In this document: positions 1 through 5,241 of the stretch, in pieces
Layout: every line of letters begins with the position of its first letter
Position numbering within the stretch: the stretch's first letter is position 1
DNA from: an uncultured Oscillospiraceae bacterium
GTDB lineage: Bacteria; Bacillota; Clostridia; Oscillospirales; Oscillospiraceae
NCBI GenBank assembly: GCA_947630345.1
Contig: CANRHF010000117.1
Location: 1 to 5,994, forward strand
Direction: 5' to 3'
Length of the DNA: 5,994 nt
Position numbers and translations under genes: made by a program
The notes under the pieces: generated by a model
Database searches by the model: none
What the model was told of the DNA's origin: nothing
Seen by the model: the letters and a program-made list of their open reading frames with translations, nothing else

Positions 1-115
1 AAAGGGAAGATAGCGCCGCCGTCCCTCGGGGAGAGAGGGGCAGGTCGGTGGCGCCACAGTAGAGATGGGCCTCGTTGGCCGCCGTGGCCCCGTGGCGGAT
101 GAGATAGATGGTCAT
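1..115 (-). CDS. cobC: Alpha-ribazole phosphatase, histidine phosphatase family (N-terminal fragment, cut by window edge)
   Basis: Only the first 38 codons are inside the window; the gene continues past the left edge. The N-terminus has the histidine phosphatase signature RHG at residues 7-9 (H8 is the expected phospho-acceptor), followed by T11 and N14 and a stretch reading CGATDLPLSPRG, which matches the start of CobC/phosphoglycerate mutase-like enzymes. CobC removes the 5'-phosphate from alpha-ribazole phosphate or from cobamide phosphate, late in nucleotide-loop assembly. The start ATG (113-115) overlaps the TGA of the upstream cobU-like gene as ATGA, and a GGAG lies about 11 bases before it. 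The sequence alone shows only a histidine phosphatase; the CobC assignment rests on being the last visible gene of a cob operon. Confidence 0.85.
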   Translation of the reverse strand, partial: MTIYLIRHGATAANEAHLYCGATDLPLSPRGTAALSSL

Positions 116-489
116 TTGAGCCGCTGCTCCAATCCGCAGAAAACCCTGCTCACCCGGTCCGCCCTCCCCGCCAGATACTGCATGACCCGGCCCGTGGCCT
201 CCCGCCAGGCCCGCTCCTCTTTCGACAGGGGCACCACCCCGCAAAAAATATCCCGGAAAATGAAGATTTTGTCCTCCAAAAGCGCCGAGTTGCACGCGAA
301 ACGGTCCATTGGGTCCTCCCCCCGGTTTAAACAGTACCAGACAAAATTCTCCGCGTTTGCCAGGCACTTTTTTGTAAAATCCGGGGCTTTTTCCGGCGAA
401 CAGACGCAAATATCGTCCTTATTTAGGCCAAATTCCGCCAGGACGAAGTCCTTTTTCCCCTGGTACGCCCCGCCAAAAATCAGCACCAT
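112..489 (-). CDS. Short CobU-like protein (degenerate cobinamide kinase/guanylyltransferase paralogue)
   Basis: A 125-residue protein related to CobU, which is normally about 170-190 residues. The N-terminus MVLIFGGAYQGKKDF sits where CobU has its Walker A loop GGxxSGKS, but here the serine/threonine after the lysine is a lysine. The C-terminal half (RDIFCGVVPLSKEERAWRE, then RADRVSRVFCGLEQRLK) matches the CobU tail around NEVGxGIVP and the final ADxVxxVxxGLPxxxK. The middle is short and contains no histidine, so the residue guanylylated in CobU is absent. It is therefore unlikely to be a complete bifunctional enzyme; it may be a partner, a regulator, or a kinase-only relative. The start is chosen because a GGGAGG lies 7 bases upstream inside the end of cobS, with a 10-bp overlap; a longer in-frame extension would run through cobS. 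The stop overlaps the next gene's start (ATGA). Confidence 0.8.
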   Translation of the reverse strand: MVLIFGGAYQGKKDFVLAEFGLNKDDICVCSPEKAPDFTKKCLANAENFVWYCLNRGEDPMDRFACNSALLEDKIFIFRDIFCGVVPLSKEERAWREATGRVMQYLAGRADRVSRVFCGLEQRLK

Positions 490-1220
490 CCGACCGCCTC
501 CCAACACACCGCGAAGGCCAGCGCCGTCAGCTCCGAGACGGTCAGGGCATAGCCCGCCACGTCCCCGTTCATGCCGTCCAGGCCCCGGTAGGCCCACGCC
601 GCCGCCAAAAAATACCCCGCGATCCCGCCCAAATAGGCAGGAATCGACCCAAAAAACCATGCCGCGATCCCAGCCGCCGCCAAAATGGCCCAAAGAATCC
701 CCTTCTGCCACGCCGGGGGCCGGGCCCCGGCGTACTGGCTGCCGGACATGGGCCGCAGGCCCGTCACTGCCAGGGCCGAGCCGCACCTGCTCACCACCGG
801 GATCAGCCAGAGGCTCCCCCGGCCCCCCTGGCTCAGCAGAGCAAAGCCGGACAGCAGCGCCATCCCCAGGGCCAAAGCCGCGAAGGAACCGATGTGGGGG
901 TCCTTCAAAATAGCCCGGCGCTTTTCCAGGTCCCGGCAGGAGCCCATGGCGTCGGCCACATCCATGTAGCCGTCCAGATGGATGCCCCCGGTAATGAGAT
1001 AGGGGAACAGGCACAGGAAAAGCCCAGATAGAAGCGCCGGCAGCCCCAAAACGCCGCAGAGCCACGCCAGGCCCTGCCACAACAGCCCAATTTCCAGCCC
1101 CACCAGGGGCAAAAACAGGAGCATCAGGGGCCGGGCGTCCTCGTCCCAGAAATTTCCCAGCACCGGCAGGGCGCAGAACATGCTCTGGCACATGGCAAGG
1201 GCTTTCAAAAACCGTTTCAT
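480..1220 (-). CDS. cobS: Adenosylcobinamide-GDP ribazoletransferase (cobalamin synthase)
   Basis: A 246-residue integral membrane enzyme that joins adenosylcobinamide-GDP to alpha-ribazole (or its phosphate), closing the nucleotide loop. Family hallmarks are visible in order: GGIHLDGYMDVADAMGS (residues 78-94, acidic metal-binding motif), KDPHIGSFA (106-114), a conserved arginine in SRCGSA (144-149), and GLDGMNGDVAGY near the end (213-224). Hydrophobic segments around 31-49, 52-77, 112-130, 135-152, 174-190 and 194-211 fit the usual multi-pass topology, and the length is normal for CobS. The start ATG overlaps the TGA of cobU (ATGA), with AAGGGGG about 10 bases upstream; the stop overlaps the following cobU-like start by 10 bp. 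It is the third gene of the minus-strand cob operon and looks intact. Confidence 0.96.
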   Translation of the reverse strand: MKRFLKALAMCQSMFCALPVLGNFWDEDARPLMLLFLPLVGLEIGLLWQGLAWLCGVLGLPALLSGLFLCLFPYLITGGIHLDGYMDVADAMGSCRDLEKRRAILKDPHIGSFAALALGMALLSGFALLSQGGRGSLWLIPVVSRCGSALAVTGLRPMSGSQYAGARPPAWQKGILWAILAAAGIAAWFFGSIPAYLGGIAGYFLAAAWAYRGLDGMNGDVAGYALTVSELTALAFAVCWEAVGWC

Positions 1221-1730
1221 TTGGGAAGCGCCCCCTTATGGATGAAAATTTGGCCCGCCGACGCCTCCAAAACCGTGTCGCAGAGGGCCGCCAGCCGCTG
1301 CCCCGCCGTGCCCAGCAGGCGGCGGAAGTATTCGGTCTCGGGTGAATACCGGCAGGAATCGGAAAAAATAAAATCCATTACAAACACCCCGTCCTCCGCC
1401 CGGCGGGCGAAGGCCAGCAGCTCCGACAGGCACCGCTCCCCCTCCTTAGGACTAAAACGATAGTCCGCTTCCTGGGGAAACAGGGCGTTGGTCAGCAGGG
1501 CGGTGACGCTGTCGATCAGGTACGCCCCCGGCCCATTTTCCAGGCACCGGAGCAGGTGCCTGGGCTCCTCCACCGTCTCGAAGCCCATTCCTGCCCGGCG
1601 GGCCCGGTGGGAAGCAATCCGGGCCTGGTCCTCGGTGTCGAAGGGGATCATGGTGGCCACATAAAACCGATGCCCCGGCCCCGCCAGGGTCAAAGCAAGG
1701 GCCTGAGCCCCCGGCGATCAGAATTTTCAT
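1217..1730 (-). pseudogene. cobU: Frameshifted cobU (adenosylcobinamide kinase/guanylyltransferase) lacking its Walker A loop
   Basis: The expected start at 1730 overlaps the cobT stop (ATGA) with a GGAGGAG 6 bases upstream, and it opens MKILIAGGSG, the beginning of a CobU P-loop. That frame then turns into unrelated sequence. The rest of CobU continues in another frame (open from about 1717 down to the stop at 1217): QALALTLAGPGHRFYVATM, then FDTEDQARIASHRARRAG with the histidine guanylylated in CobU (codon 1607-1609), a DSVTALLTN segment, and the tail SDSCRYSPETEYFRRLLG. Alignment from memory to CobU places the join exactly where SGKS should be, so ATP/GTP-binding residues are gone and simple ribosomal frameshifting would not restore them. 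A product could begin at a TTG (1691-1693), but no ribosome site precedes it. The conserved NEV before the tail also reads DFI. A real deletion is more likely than a one-base sequencing error, though assembly error cannot be excluded. Confidence 0.8.
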
Positions 1731-2821
1731 GGCTTCTCCTCCACGGTAAAGGAATCCCCCCGGCGGATGTCGGACAGGTATCCGTCGTCGATCCCCGCCT
1801 GGGAAAAGGTGGCCATGTCATTGGCAATGGCGCAGGCGGCGCTCAAAATTTCAAAGGCCAGGGGGCAGCCGCTGCCCTCCCCCAGGCGCATGTCCAGCAG
1901 GAGCATGGGCTTTAAGTCCATGGCCTCCATGGCCAGGCGGTAGCCGATCTCAAAGGAGGCGTGGGAGGGGATCAGATACCCCCGGACCAAGGGGCACAGC
2001 CGCCAGGCGCACAGCGCCGCCACGGCGGAGATGAACCCGTCGATCACCACTGGCCGCCGGGTGGCCGCCGATCCCAAAAAGGCCCCGCACATGGCGGCGA
2101 TATCCAGCCCGCCCACTTTAGCAAGGACCTCCACCGGGTCGGCAGGGTCCGGTTTGTTCACCGCCAGGGCCTGGGCGATCACCGCTTTTTTCTTCTCAAA
2201 GGCCGCCTCCGTCAGGCCCCCGCCCTTCCCCGCCACGGCCTCCACCGGCACGGACAGCAGGCAGGCCAGCACGGCGGCGGAGGTGGTGGTGTTGCCAATG
2301 CCCATCTCCCCCACCCCCAGCACGTCGGCGGGGGTCTCGGCGGCGGTCTGGGCCCCGATGAGGATGGCCTGGACCGCCTCCTGCCGGGTCATGGCGGGGC
2401 CCAGGGCGATATTGCCGGTGGAATGGCGGACCTTCCGGTTCACGACCTTTTGTTCCGGCACCGGGCCCAGAACGCCCACATCCGTCACCGTGATGCCGCA
2501 GCCAAAGTGGCGGCACAGCACCGAGGCCCCGGTCTTGGCCCGGGTCAGATTCACGGTCTGTTGAAGCGTGACGCTCTGAGGGGCGCTGGAGACGCCCTCG
2601 GCGGCAACCCCGTTGTCGGCGGCGAAGACCAGAAGGTGCTTTCTTTCGATCTGGTTCCGGACCTGGCCGGTGATACCGGCAAGCTGAACGGACAGCTCCT
2701 CCAGCCGCCCCAGGCTGCCGGGAGGCTTGGCCAGCGCCGCCTGCCGCCGCCGGGCGGCGTTCATGGCCCCTTCGTCCAGGGGGGAGATGGCGGCCAGCAG
2801 CCGCCGCAGTTGTTCTTCCAT
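1727..2821 (-). CDS. cobT: Nicotinate-nucleotide--dimethylbenzimidazole phosphoribosyltransferase
   Basis: A 364-residue cytoplasmic enzyme that transfers ribose phosphate from nicotinate mononucleotide to the lower-ligand base (classically 5,6-dimethylbenzimidazole), giving alpha-ribazole phosphate. Motifs in order: KPPGSLGRLEEL (32-43), AADNGVAAEGVS (67-78), TDVGV (113-117), GEMGIGNTTTSAAV (171-184), IDGFISA (260-266), PSHASFEIGYR (285-295) and LGEGSG (313-318), whose glutamate (E315) corresponds to the catalytic base of Salmonella CobT. Length is typical. The open frame extends much further upstream, but that part runs over the promoter region and antisense to cbiB; the chosen ATG has AAGGGGG about 9 bases before it and starts where family proteins start. 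It is the first gene of the minus-strand operon, transcribed from the promoter at 2897-2925. Base specificity cannot be read from the sequence. Confidence 0.97.
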   Translation of the reverse strand: MEEQLRRLLAAISPLDEGAMNAARRRQAALAKPPGSLGRLEELSVQLAGITGQVRNQIERKHLLVFAADNGVAAEGVSSAPQSVTLQQTVNLTRAKTGASVLCRHFGCGITVTDVGVLGPVPEQKVVNRKVRHSTGNIALGPAMTRQEAVQAILIGAQTAAETPADVLGVGEMGIGNTTTSAAVLACLLSVPVEAVAGKGGGLTEAAFEKKKAVIAQALAVNKPDPADPVEVLAKVGGLDIAAMCGAFLGSAATRRPVVIDGFISAVAALCAWRLCPLVRGYLIPSHASFEIGYRLAMEAMDLKPMLLLDMRLGEGSGCPLAFEILSAACAIANDMATFSQAGIDDGYLSDIRRGDSFTVEEKP

Positions 2822-2896
2822 ATCCGTTCGTTCCCCCTTGCCTTTCCTGATTTCCGGCAGGCCGCCAAAACGCGCCCGCCGCCTTGCTTTTTCGCC

Positions 2897-2925
2897 ATTG
2901 TACCACATCGCCGCGGCCTTTGCAA
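2897..2925 (-). promoter_or_regulatory. Sigma-A-type promoter of the cobT operon
   Basis: Reading the minus strand, TTGCAA (2920-2925) and TACAAT (2897-2902) are separated by exactly 17 bp, and the -10 box is preceded by TGG, giving an extended -10. Transcription would begin near 2890, leaving a leader of about 70 nt before the cobT ATG. That leader is too short for a cobalamin riboswitch and I see no other regulatory RNA in it. Confidence 0.7.
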
Positions 2926-2933
2926 GCCGCCGC

Positions 2934-2962
2934 TTGACAAACGCCCCGCCCGGAAATAAAAT
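2934..2962 (+). promoter_or_regulatory. Sigma-A-type promoter of cbiB
   Basis: A perfect -35 TTGACA (2934-2939) is followed after 17 bp by TAAAAT (2957-2962). Transcription would start near 2969, leaving only about 20 nt before the cbiB ATG, just enough to hold its ribosome binding site (AAAGGAG, 2978-2984). Its -35 lies 8 bp from the -35 of the divergent cobT promoter, so one bound regulator could affect both. Confidence 0.75.
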
Positions 2963-2990
2963 AAAGAAAACCGCCGGAAAGGAGCCGCCC

Positions 2991-3962
2991 ATGCGATACA
3001 GTCTGTACGCCCTGCTGCTGGGCTTTGCCGTGGATCTGGTGCTGGGGGACCCCCACAGCATTCCCCACCCCGTGGCGGGGATGGGGAAGACCATCTCCCT
3101 GCTGGAAAAACTACTTCGCCGCCTGCTGCCCAAAACCCCCGCCGGGGAGCGGCTGGCCGGGGGGATTTTGTGGATTGTCACCGCGGGGCTGAGCTTTCTT
3201 CTTCCCTTTTTCCTGCTGTTTTTCGCCTACCGGTGGAACGTCTGGCTGGGCCTGGGGCTGGAGAGCCTCATGTGCTGGCAGATCCTGGCCACCCGGTCCC
3301 TGCGGGACGAGAGCATGAAGGTCTACTATGCCCTGAAAAACGGCTCTTTAGAGGACGCCCGCCAGGCGGTGCGCATGATCGTGGGCCGGGACACGGAGCG
3401 GCTGGACAAGAAGGGCGTGGCCCGGGCTGCCGTGGAGACCGTGGCGGAGAACGCCTCCGACGGGGTGGTGGCGCCGCTATTATACCTGCTGCTGGGGGGC
3501 GCACCCCTGGGCTTTTTCTACAAGGCGGTGAACACCATGGACTCCATGCTGGGCTACACCGACCCGCCCTACACCCATATCGGCCTGGTCCCGGCGAAGA
3601 TGGACGACTTGTTCAATTTCGTTCCCGCCCGGCTCACCGCCCTTACCATGCTCCTGGCCGGGGCCTTGGACCATCTGAACGTGAAAAACGGCTGGCGGAT
3701 CTTCCGCCGGGACCGGTTGAACCACGCCAGTCCCAACTCCGCCCAGACCGAGTCCGTCTGCGCCGGGCTGCTGGGCCTGCAACTGGCGGGGGACGCCTGG
3801 TATCACGGGGTGCTTCACAAAAAGCCCTTCATCGGCGACCCCCTGCGGGAGATCACCCCGGAGGACATCCCCGCCGCCTGCCGGCTGCTGTTTACCACCG
3901 CCTTTTTGGCCCTGGCCCTGGGGGCGGGGTGCAAGCTGCTGGTCATTTTATTCCTGATCTGA
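2991..3962 (+). CDS. cbiB: Adenosylcobinamide-phosphate synthase
   Basis: A 323-residue membrane protein of the CbiB/CobD family that condenses adenosylcobyric acid with aminopropanol (or its phosphate) to build cobinamide (phosphate), the substrate of the CobU/CobS steps encoded opposite. Family blocks: DLVLGDPHSIPHPVAGMG (15-32), LEDARQAVRMIVGRDT (120-135), AAVETVAENASDGVVAPL (146-163), NTMDSMLGY (181-189), and HASPNSAQTESVCAGLLG (245-262). Hydrophobic segments near 4-20, 58-80, 157-176, 212-226 and 300-322 fit the usual membrane topology, and the length is typical. The ATG is chosen because AAAGGAG lies 6 bases upstream and a strong promoter ends just before; the frame is open further back, but that part lies inside cobT on the other strand. 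It is divergent from cobT and followed by a hairpin, so it is probably a single-gene unit. The decarboxylase that makes aminopropanol phosphate is not in the window. Confidence 0.95.
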   Translation: MRYSLYALLLGFAVDLVLGDPHSIPHPVAGMGKTISLLEKLLRRLLPKTPAGERLAGGILWIVTAGLSFLLPFFLLFFAYRWNVWLGLGLESLMCWQILATRSLRDESMKVYYALKNGSLEDARQAVRMIVGRDTERLDKKGVARAAVETVAENASDGVVAPLLYLLLGGAPLGFFYKAVNTMDSMLGYTDPPYTHIGLVPAKMDDLFNFVPARLTALTMLLAGALDHLNVKNGWRIFRRDRLNHASPNSAQTESVCAGLLGLQLAGDAWYHGVLHKKPFIGDPLREITPEDIPAACRLLFTTAFLALALGAGCKLLVILFLI

Positions 3963-3966
3963 ACCT

Positions 3967-3997
3967 GCCCCGGCGCGCCGGGGCAAAAAATTTTTTT
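3967..3997 (+). terminator. Probable intrinsic terminator after cbiB
   Basis: Four bases after the cbiB stop lies an 18-bp perfect palindrome (3967-3984): a 7-bp GC stem, GCCCCGG pairing with CCGGGGC, around CGCG. It is followed by six A (3985-3990) and then seven T (3991-3997). The position fits a terminator, but the A run between stem and T run is not the classic layout, so efficiency may be reduced and some read-through into the sigma operon is possible. Confidence 0.55.
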
Positions 3998-4039
3998 GGG
4001 AACGCGCAACCCGGCCCGTTTTTTGACGAGTAGAGAGGT

Positions 4040-4053
4040 GAAAAGCGCTTTTC
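4040..4053. promoter_or_regulatory. Perfect 14-bp palindrome in the leader of the sigma factor gene
   Basis: GAAAAGCGCTTTTC reads the same on both strands and ends 5 bases before the AAGGGAGG ribosome site of the sigma factor gene. It could be an operator for a dimeric DNA-binding protein or a weak hairpin next to the ribosome site. The sequence does not show which, and a chance palindrome remains possible. I found no convincing promoter for the operon in the surrounding gap (3998-4072). Confidence 0.35.
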
Positions 4054-4072
4054 CCCAGAAGGGAGGAACCAC

Positions 4073-4633
4073 ATGGAGGATCAAGCCATCGTATCGCTGT
4101 ATTTCGCCCGGCGCGAAGAGGCCGTCGCCCGGACCCAGGAAAAATACGGCCGCTACCTGGAATCCATCGCCCGGAATATCCTTCCCGACCGGGAGGACTG
4201 CCGGGAGAGCGTCAACGACGCCTACCTGGCCGCCTGGAACTCCATCCCGCCTCAGCGCCCGGAGAAGCTGGGCCTCTACCTGGGCAAGCTGACCCGCCGG
4301 ATCGCCATCGACCGGTTCCGCCGAAATAACCGGGCAAAGCGAAAGCCGTCGGAATACGCCCTGTCCCTGGAAGAACTGACCGAGATCCTCCCCGGGGGCT
4401 CTGACCCGGCCCGGACGTTGGAGAGAAAGGAGCTGACGCGGGCACTGGAGGATTTTTTGCGGGGGCTGCCGGAGCGGACCCGGCGGGTATTTTTGTGCCG
4501 GTATTACTATTTTGACCCCCTGGAGCGGGTGGCCGTCCAGAACGGCATGACCGTCCCGGCGGTGAAAAGCCTGCTCTGGCGCACCCGGACGGCCCTGAAA
4601 ACCCATCTGCAAAAGGAGGGATTCGACCTATGA
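4073..4633 (+). CDS. ECF-type RNA polymerase sigma factor
   Basis: A 186-residue sigma-70 family protein with the two-domain layout of extracytoplasmic-function sigma factors. Region 2 occupies roughly residues 20-88, including VNDAYLAAWNSIPP (48-60), and LGKLTRRIAIDRFRRN (70-85), the part that melts and reads the -10 element. A short acidic linker follows (about 95-115), then region 4 (about 118-180), with RALEDFLRGLPERTRRVFLC and a helix-turn-helix around 150-176 (ERVAVQNGMTVPAVKSLLWRTRTALKTHL region) for the -35. There is no region 1 or 3. The ATG is preceded by AAGGGAGG 6 bases upstream. It overlaps the next gene as ATGA, the usual arrangement of a sigma factor with its own anti-sigma factor. 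It presumably directs transcription of its own operon, including the serpin, but this is inferred. Confidence 0.93.
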   Translation: MEDQAIVSLYFARREEAVARTQEKYGRYLESIARNILPDREDCRESVNDAYLAAWNSIPPQRPEKLGLYLGKLTRRIAIDRFRRNNRAKRKPSEYALSLEELTEILPGGSDPARTLERKELTRALEDFLRGLPERTRRVFLCRYYYFDPLERVAVQNGMTVPAVKSLLWRTRTALKTHLQKEGFDL

Positions 4634-5241
4634 ACCCTGACGAACTCCTAGACGCCCTGGGCGAAATCGACCCGGCGCTGTTGACCGGAGCGGAACAGGC
4701 CCGGAAAAGGCGGAAAAAACCTCTGCTGCTGCCCCTGGCGGCCTGCCTGGCGCTGGCGGTGACGATCTTCGCCTTCCGGACCCTCCAACCGGGGCCGGAC
4801 CAGGTCGCCGGCGGTCCCCAATCTACCGGGCCCCTGACCGGCGGACCGATCACCGCCACATCACAGAGTACCGCCGCCCCGGCGGCCCAGGCCACCGTCC
4901 CCGCCGGAACCCAGCCGCCGGACCCCGTTAAAGGGGATGGCCAAGTCCCCACCGCCGACCCCAGCGTCGACGGCCTGCCGGGTGATTTTATTATTACAGA
5001 CGAGGCGCTGAAATTGACCGTGACCGTCGCGGAGGCGGCGGATGACGGCTACTTCGTCCGGGTGGAGGACGCCGGCCCGTATGGGGCCCAGCTGGTGGGG
5101 GAAACGGTGCTGGTCCGCCTGGCGGAGGGGCTTATTCCCGACCGGCCCTGGTCCCCGGGGGACACCGTCACGCTGGTGTGCCAGCCCCCAGATCCGGACG
5201 GCAGCTATCTCGTCATTGAAATTCAAGGAGGAGAAACATGA
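4630..5241 (+). CDS. Probable membrane-anchored anti-sigma factor with Pro/Thr-rich linker and extracellular beta domain
   Basis: A 203-residue protein whose role is inferred from position: it starts inside the stop of the sigma gene (ATGA), with AAAGGAGGG about 9 bases upstream. Layout: a short cytoplasmic N-terminus (1-30) with LLDALGEIDPALLTGAE followed by basic RKRRKK; one transmembrane helix (31-48); a Pro/Thr/Ser/Gly-rich linker (about 51-117); and a C-terminal domain (118-203) of alternating beta-type segments (LKLTVTVAEA, GYFVRVEDA, ETVLVRLAEG, DTVTLVCQ, SYLVIEIQ) that looks like a small beta barrel, possibly OB-like. The positive-inside rule puts the C-terminal domain outside. There is no zinc-binding HxxxC motif, so it is not a ZAS-type anti-sigma factor; the cytoplasmic part is very short for holding a sigma factor. 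Alternatively it could be a sensor or surface protein unrelated to sigma inhibition. Confidence 0.7.
   Translation: MNPDELLDALGEIDPALLTGAEQARKRRKKPLLLPLAACLALAVTIFAFRTLQPGPDQVAGGPQSTGPLTGGPITATSQSTAAPAAQATVPAGTQPPDPVKGDGQVPTADPSVDGLPGDFIITDEALKLTVTVAEAADDGYFVRVEDAGPYGAQLVGETVLVRLAEGLIPDRPWSPGDTVTLVCQPPDPDGSYLVIEIQGGET

Noticed and set aside
65..969. Plus-strand open frames opposite cobS and the cobU-like gene
   Set aside because: Pro/Arg/Ser-rich translations typical of GC-rich antisense shadows, with no ribosome sites or family motifs.
490..1191. Long N-terminal extension of the cobU-like gene
   Set aside because: It is an out-of-frame reading of cobS with Pro/Gly/Arg-rich composition; the real CobU-like similarity begins at the ATG at 489.
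1691..1730. Programmed ribosomal frameshifting to make full CobU
   Set aside because: A simple frame change would join MKILIAGGSG to QALAL and still lack the GKS of the Walker A loop, so it would not yield a working enzyme; no slippery heptamer is seen.
2822..2890. Cobalamin-riboswitch-like fragments (CCTGCC and TCAGGAAAGG) in the cobT leader
   Set aside because: They are in the wrong order for a B12 box, and the leader is far too short for the rest of the aptamer.
1961..2959. Plus-strand open frame of 332 codons opposite cobT
   Set aside because: Gly/His/Gln-rich shadow of cobT with no recognisable domain; cobT itself is unambiguous.
2727..2990. Extension of cbiB upstream to an ATG at 2727
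   Set aside because: It would run antisense through the start of cobT and through both promoters; MRYSLYALLLGFAVDLVLGD at 2991 is the normal CbiB start with AAAGGAG before it.
2822..3181. Extension of cobT upstream to an ATG at 3181 (484 residues)
   Set aside because: The added part crosses the promoter region and lies antisense to cbiB, has no family similarity, and the ATG at 2821 has a proper ribosome site and the expected CobT N-terminus.
3815..4952. Minus-strand open frames opposite cbiB end, the sigma gene and the anti-sigma gene
   Set aside because: They cross the terminator and gene boundaries of clear plus-strand genes and show low-complexity composition without motifs.
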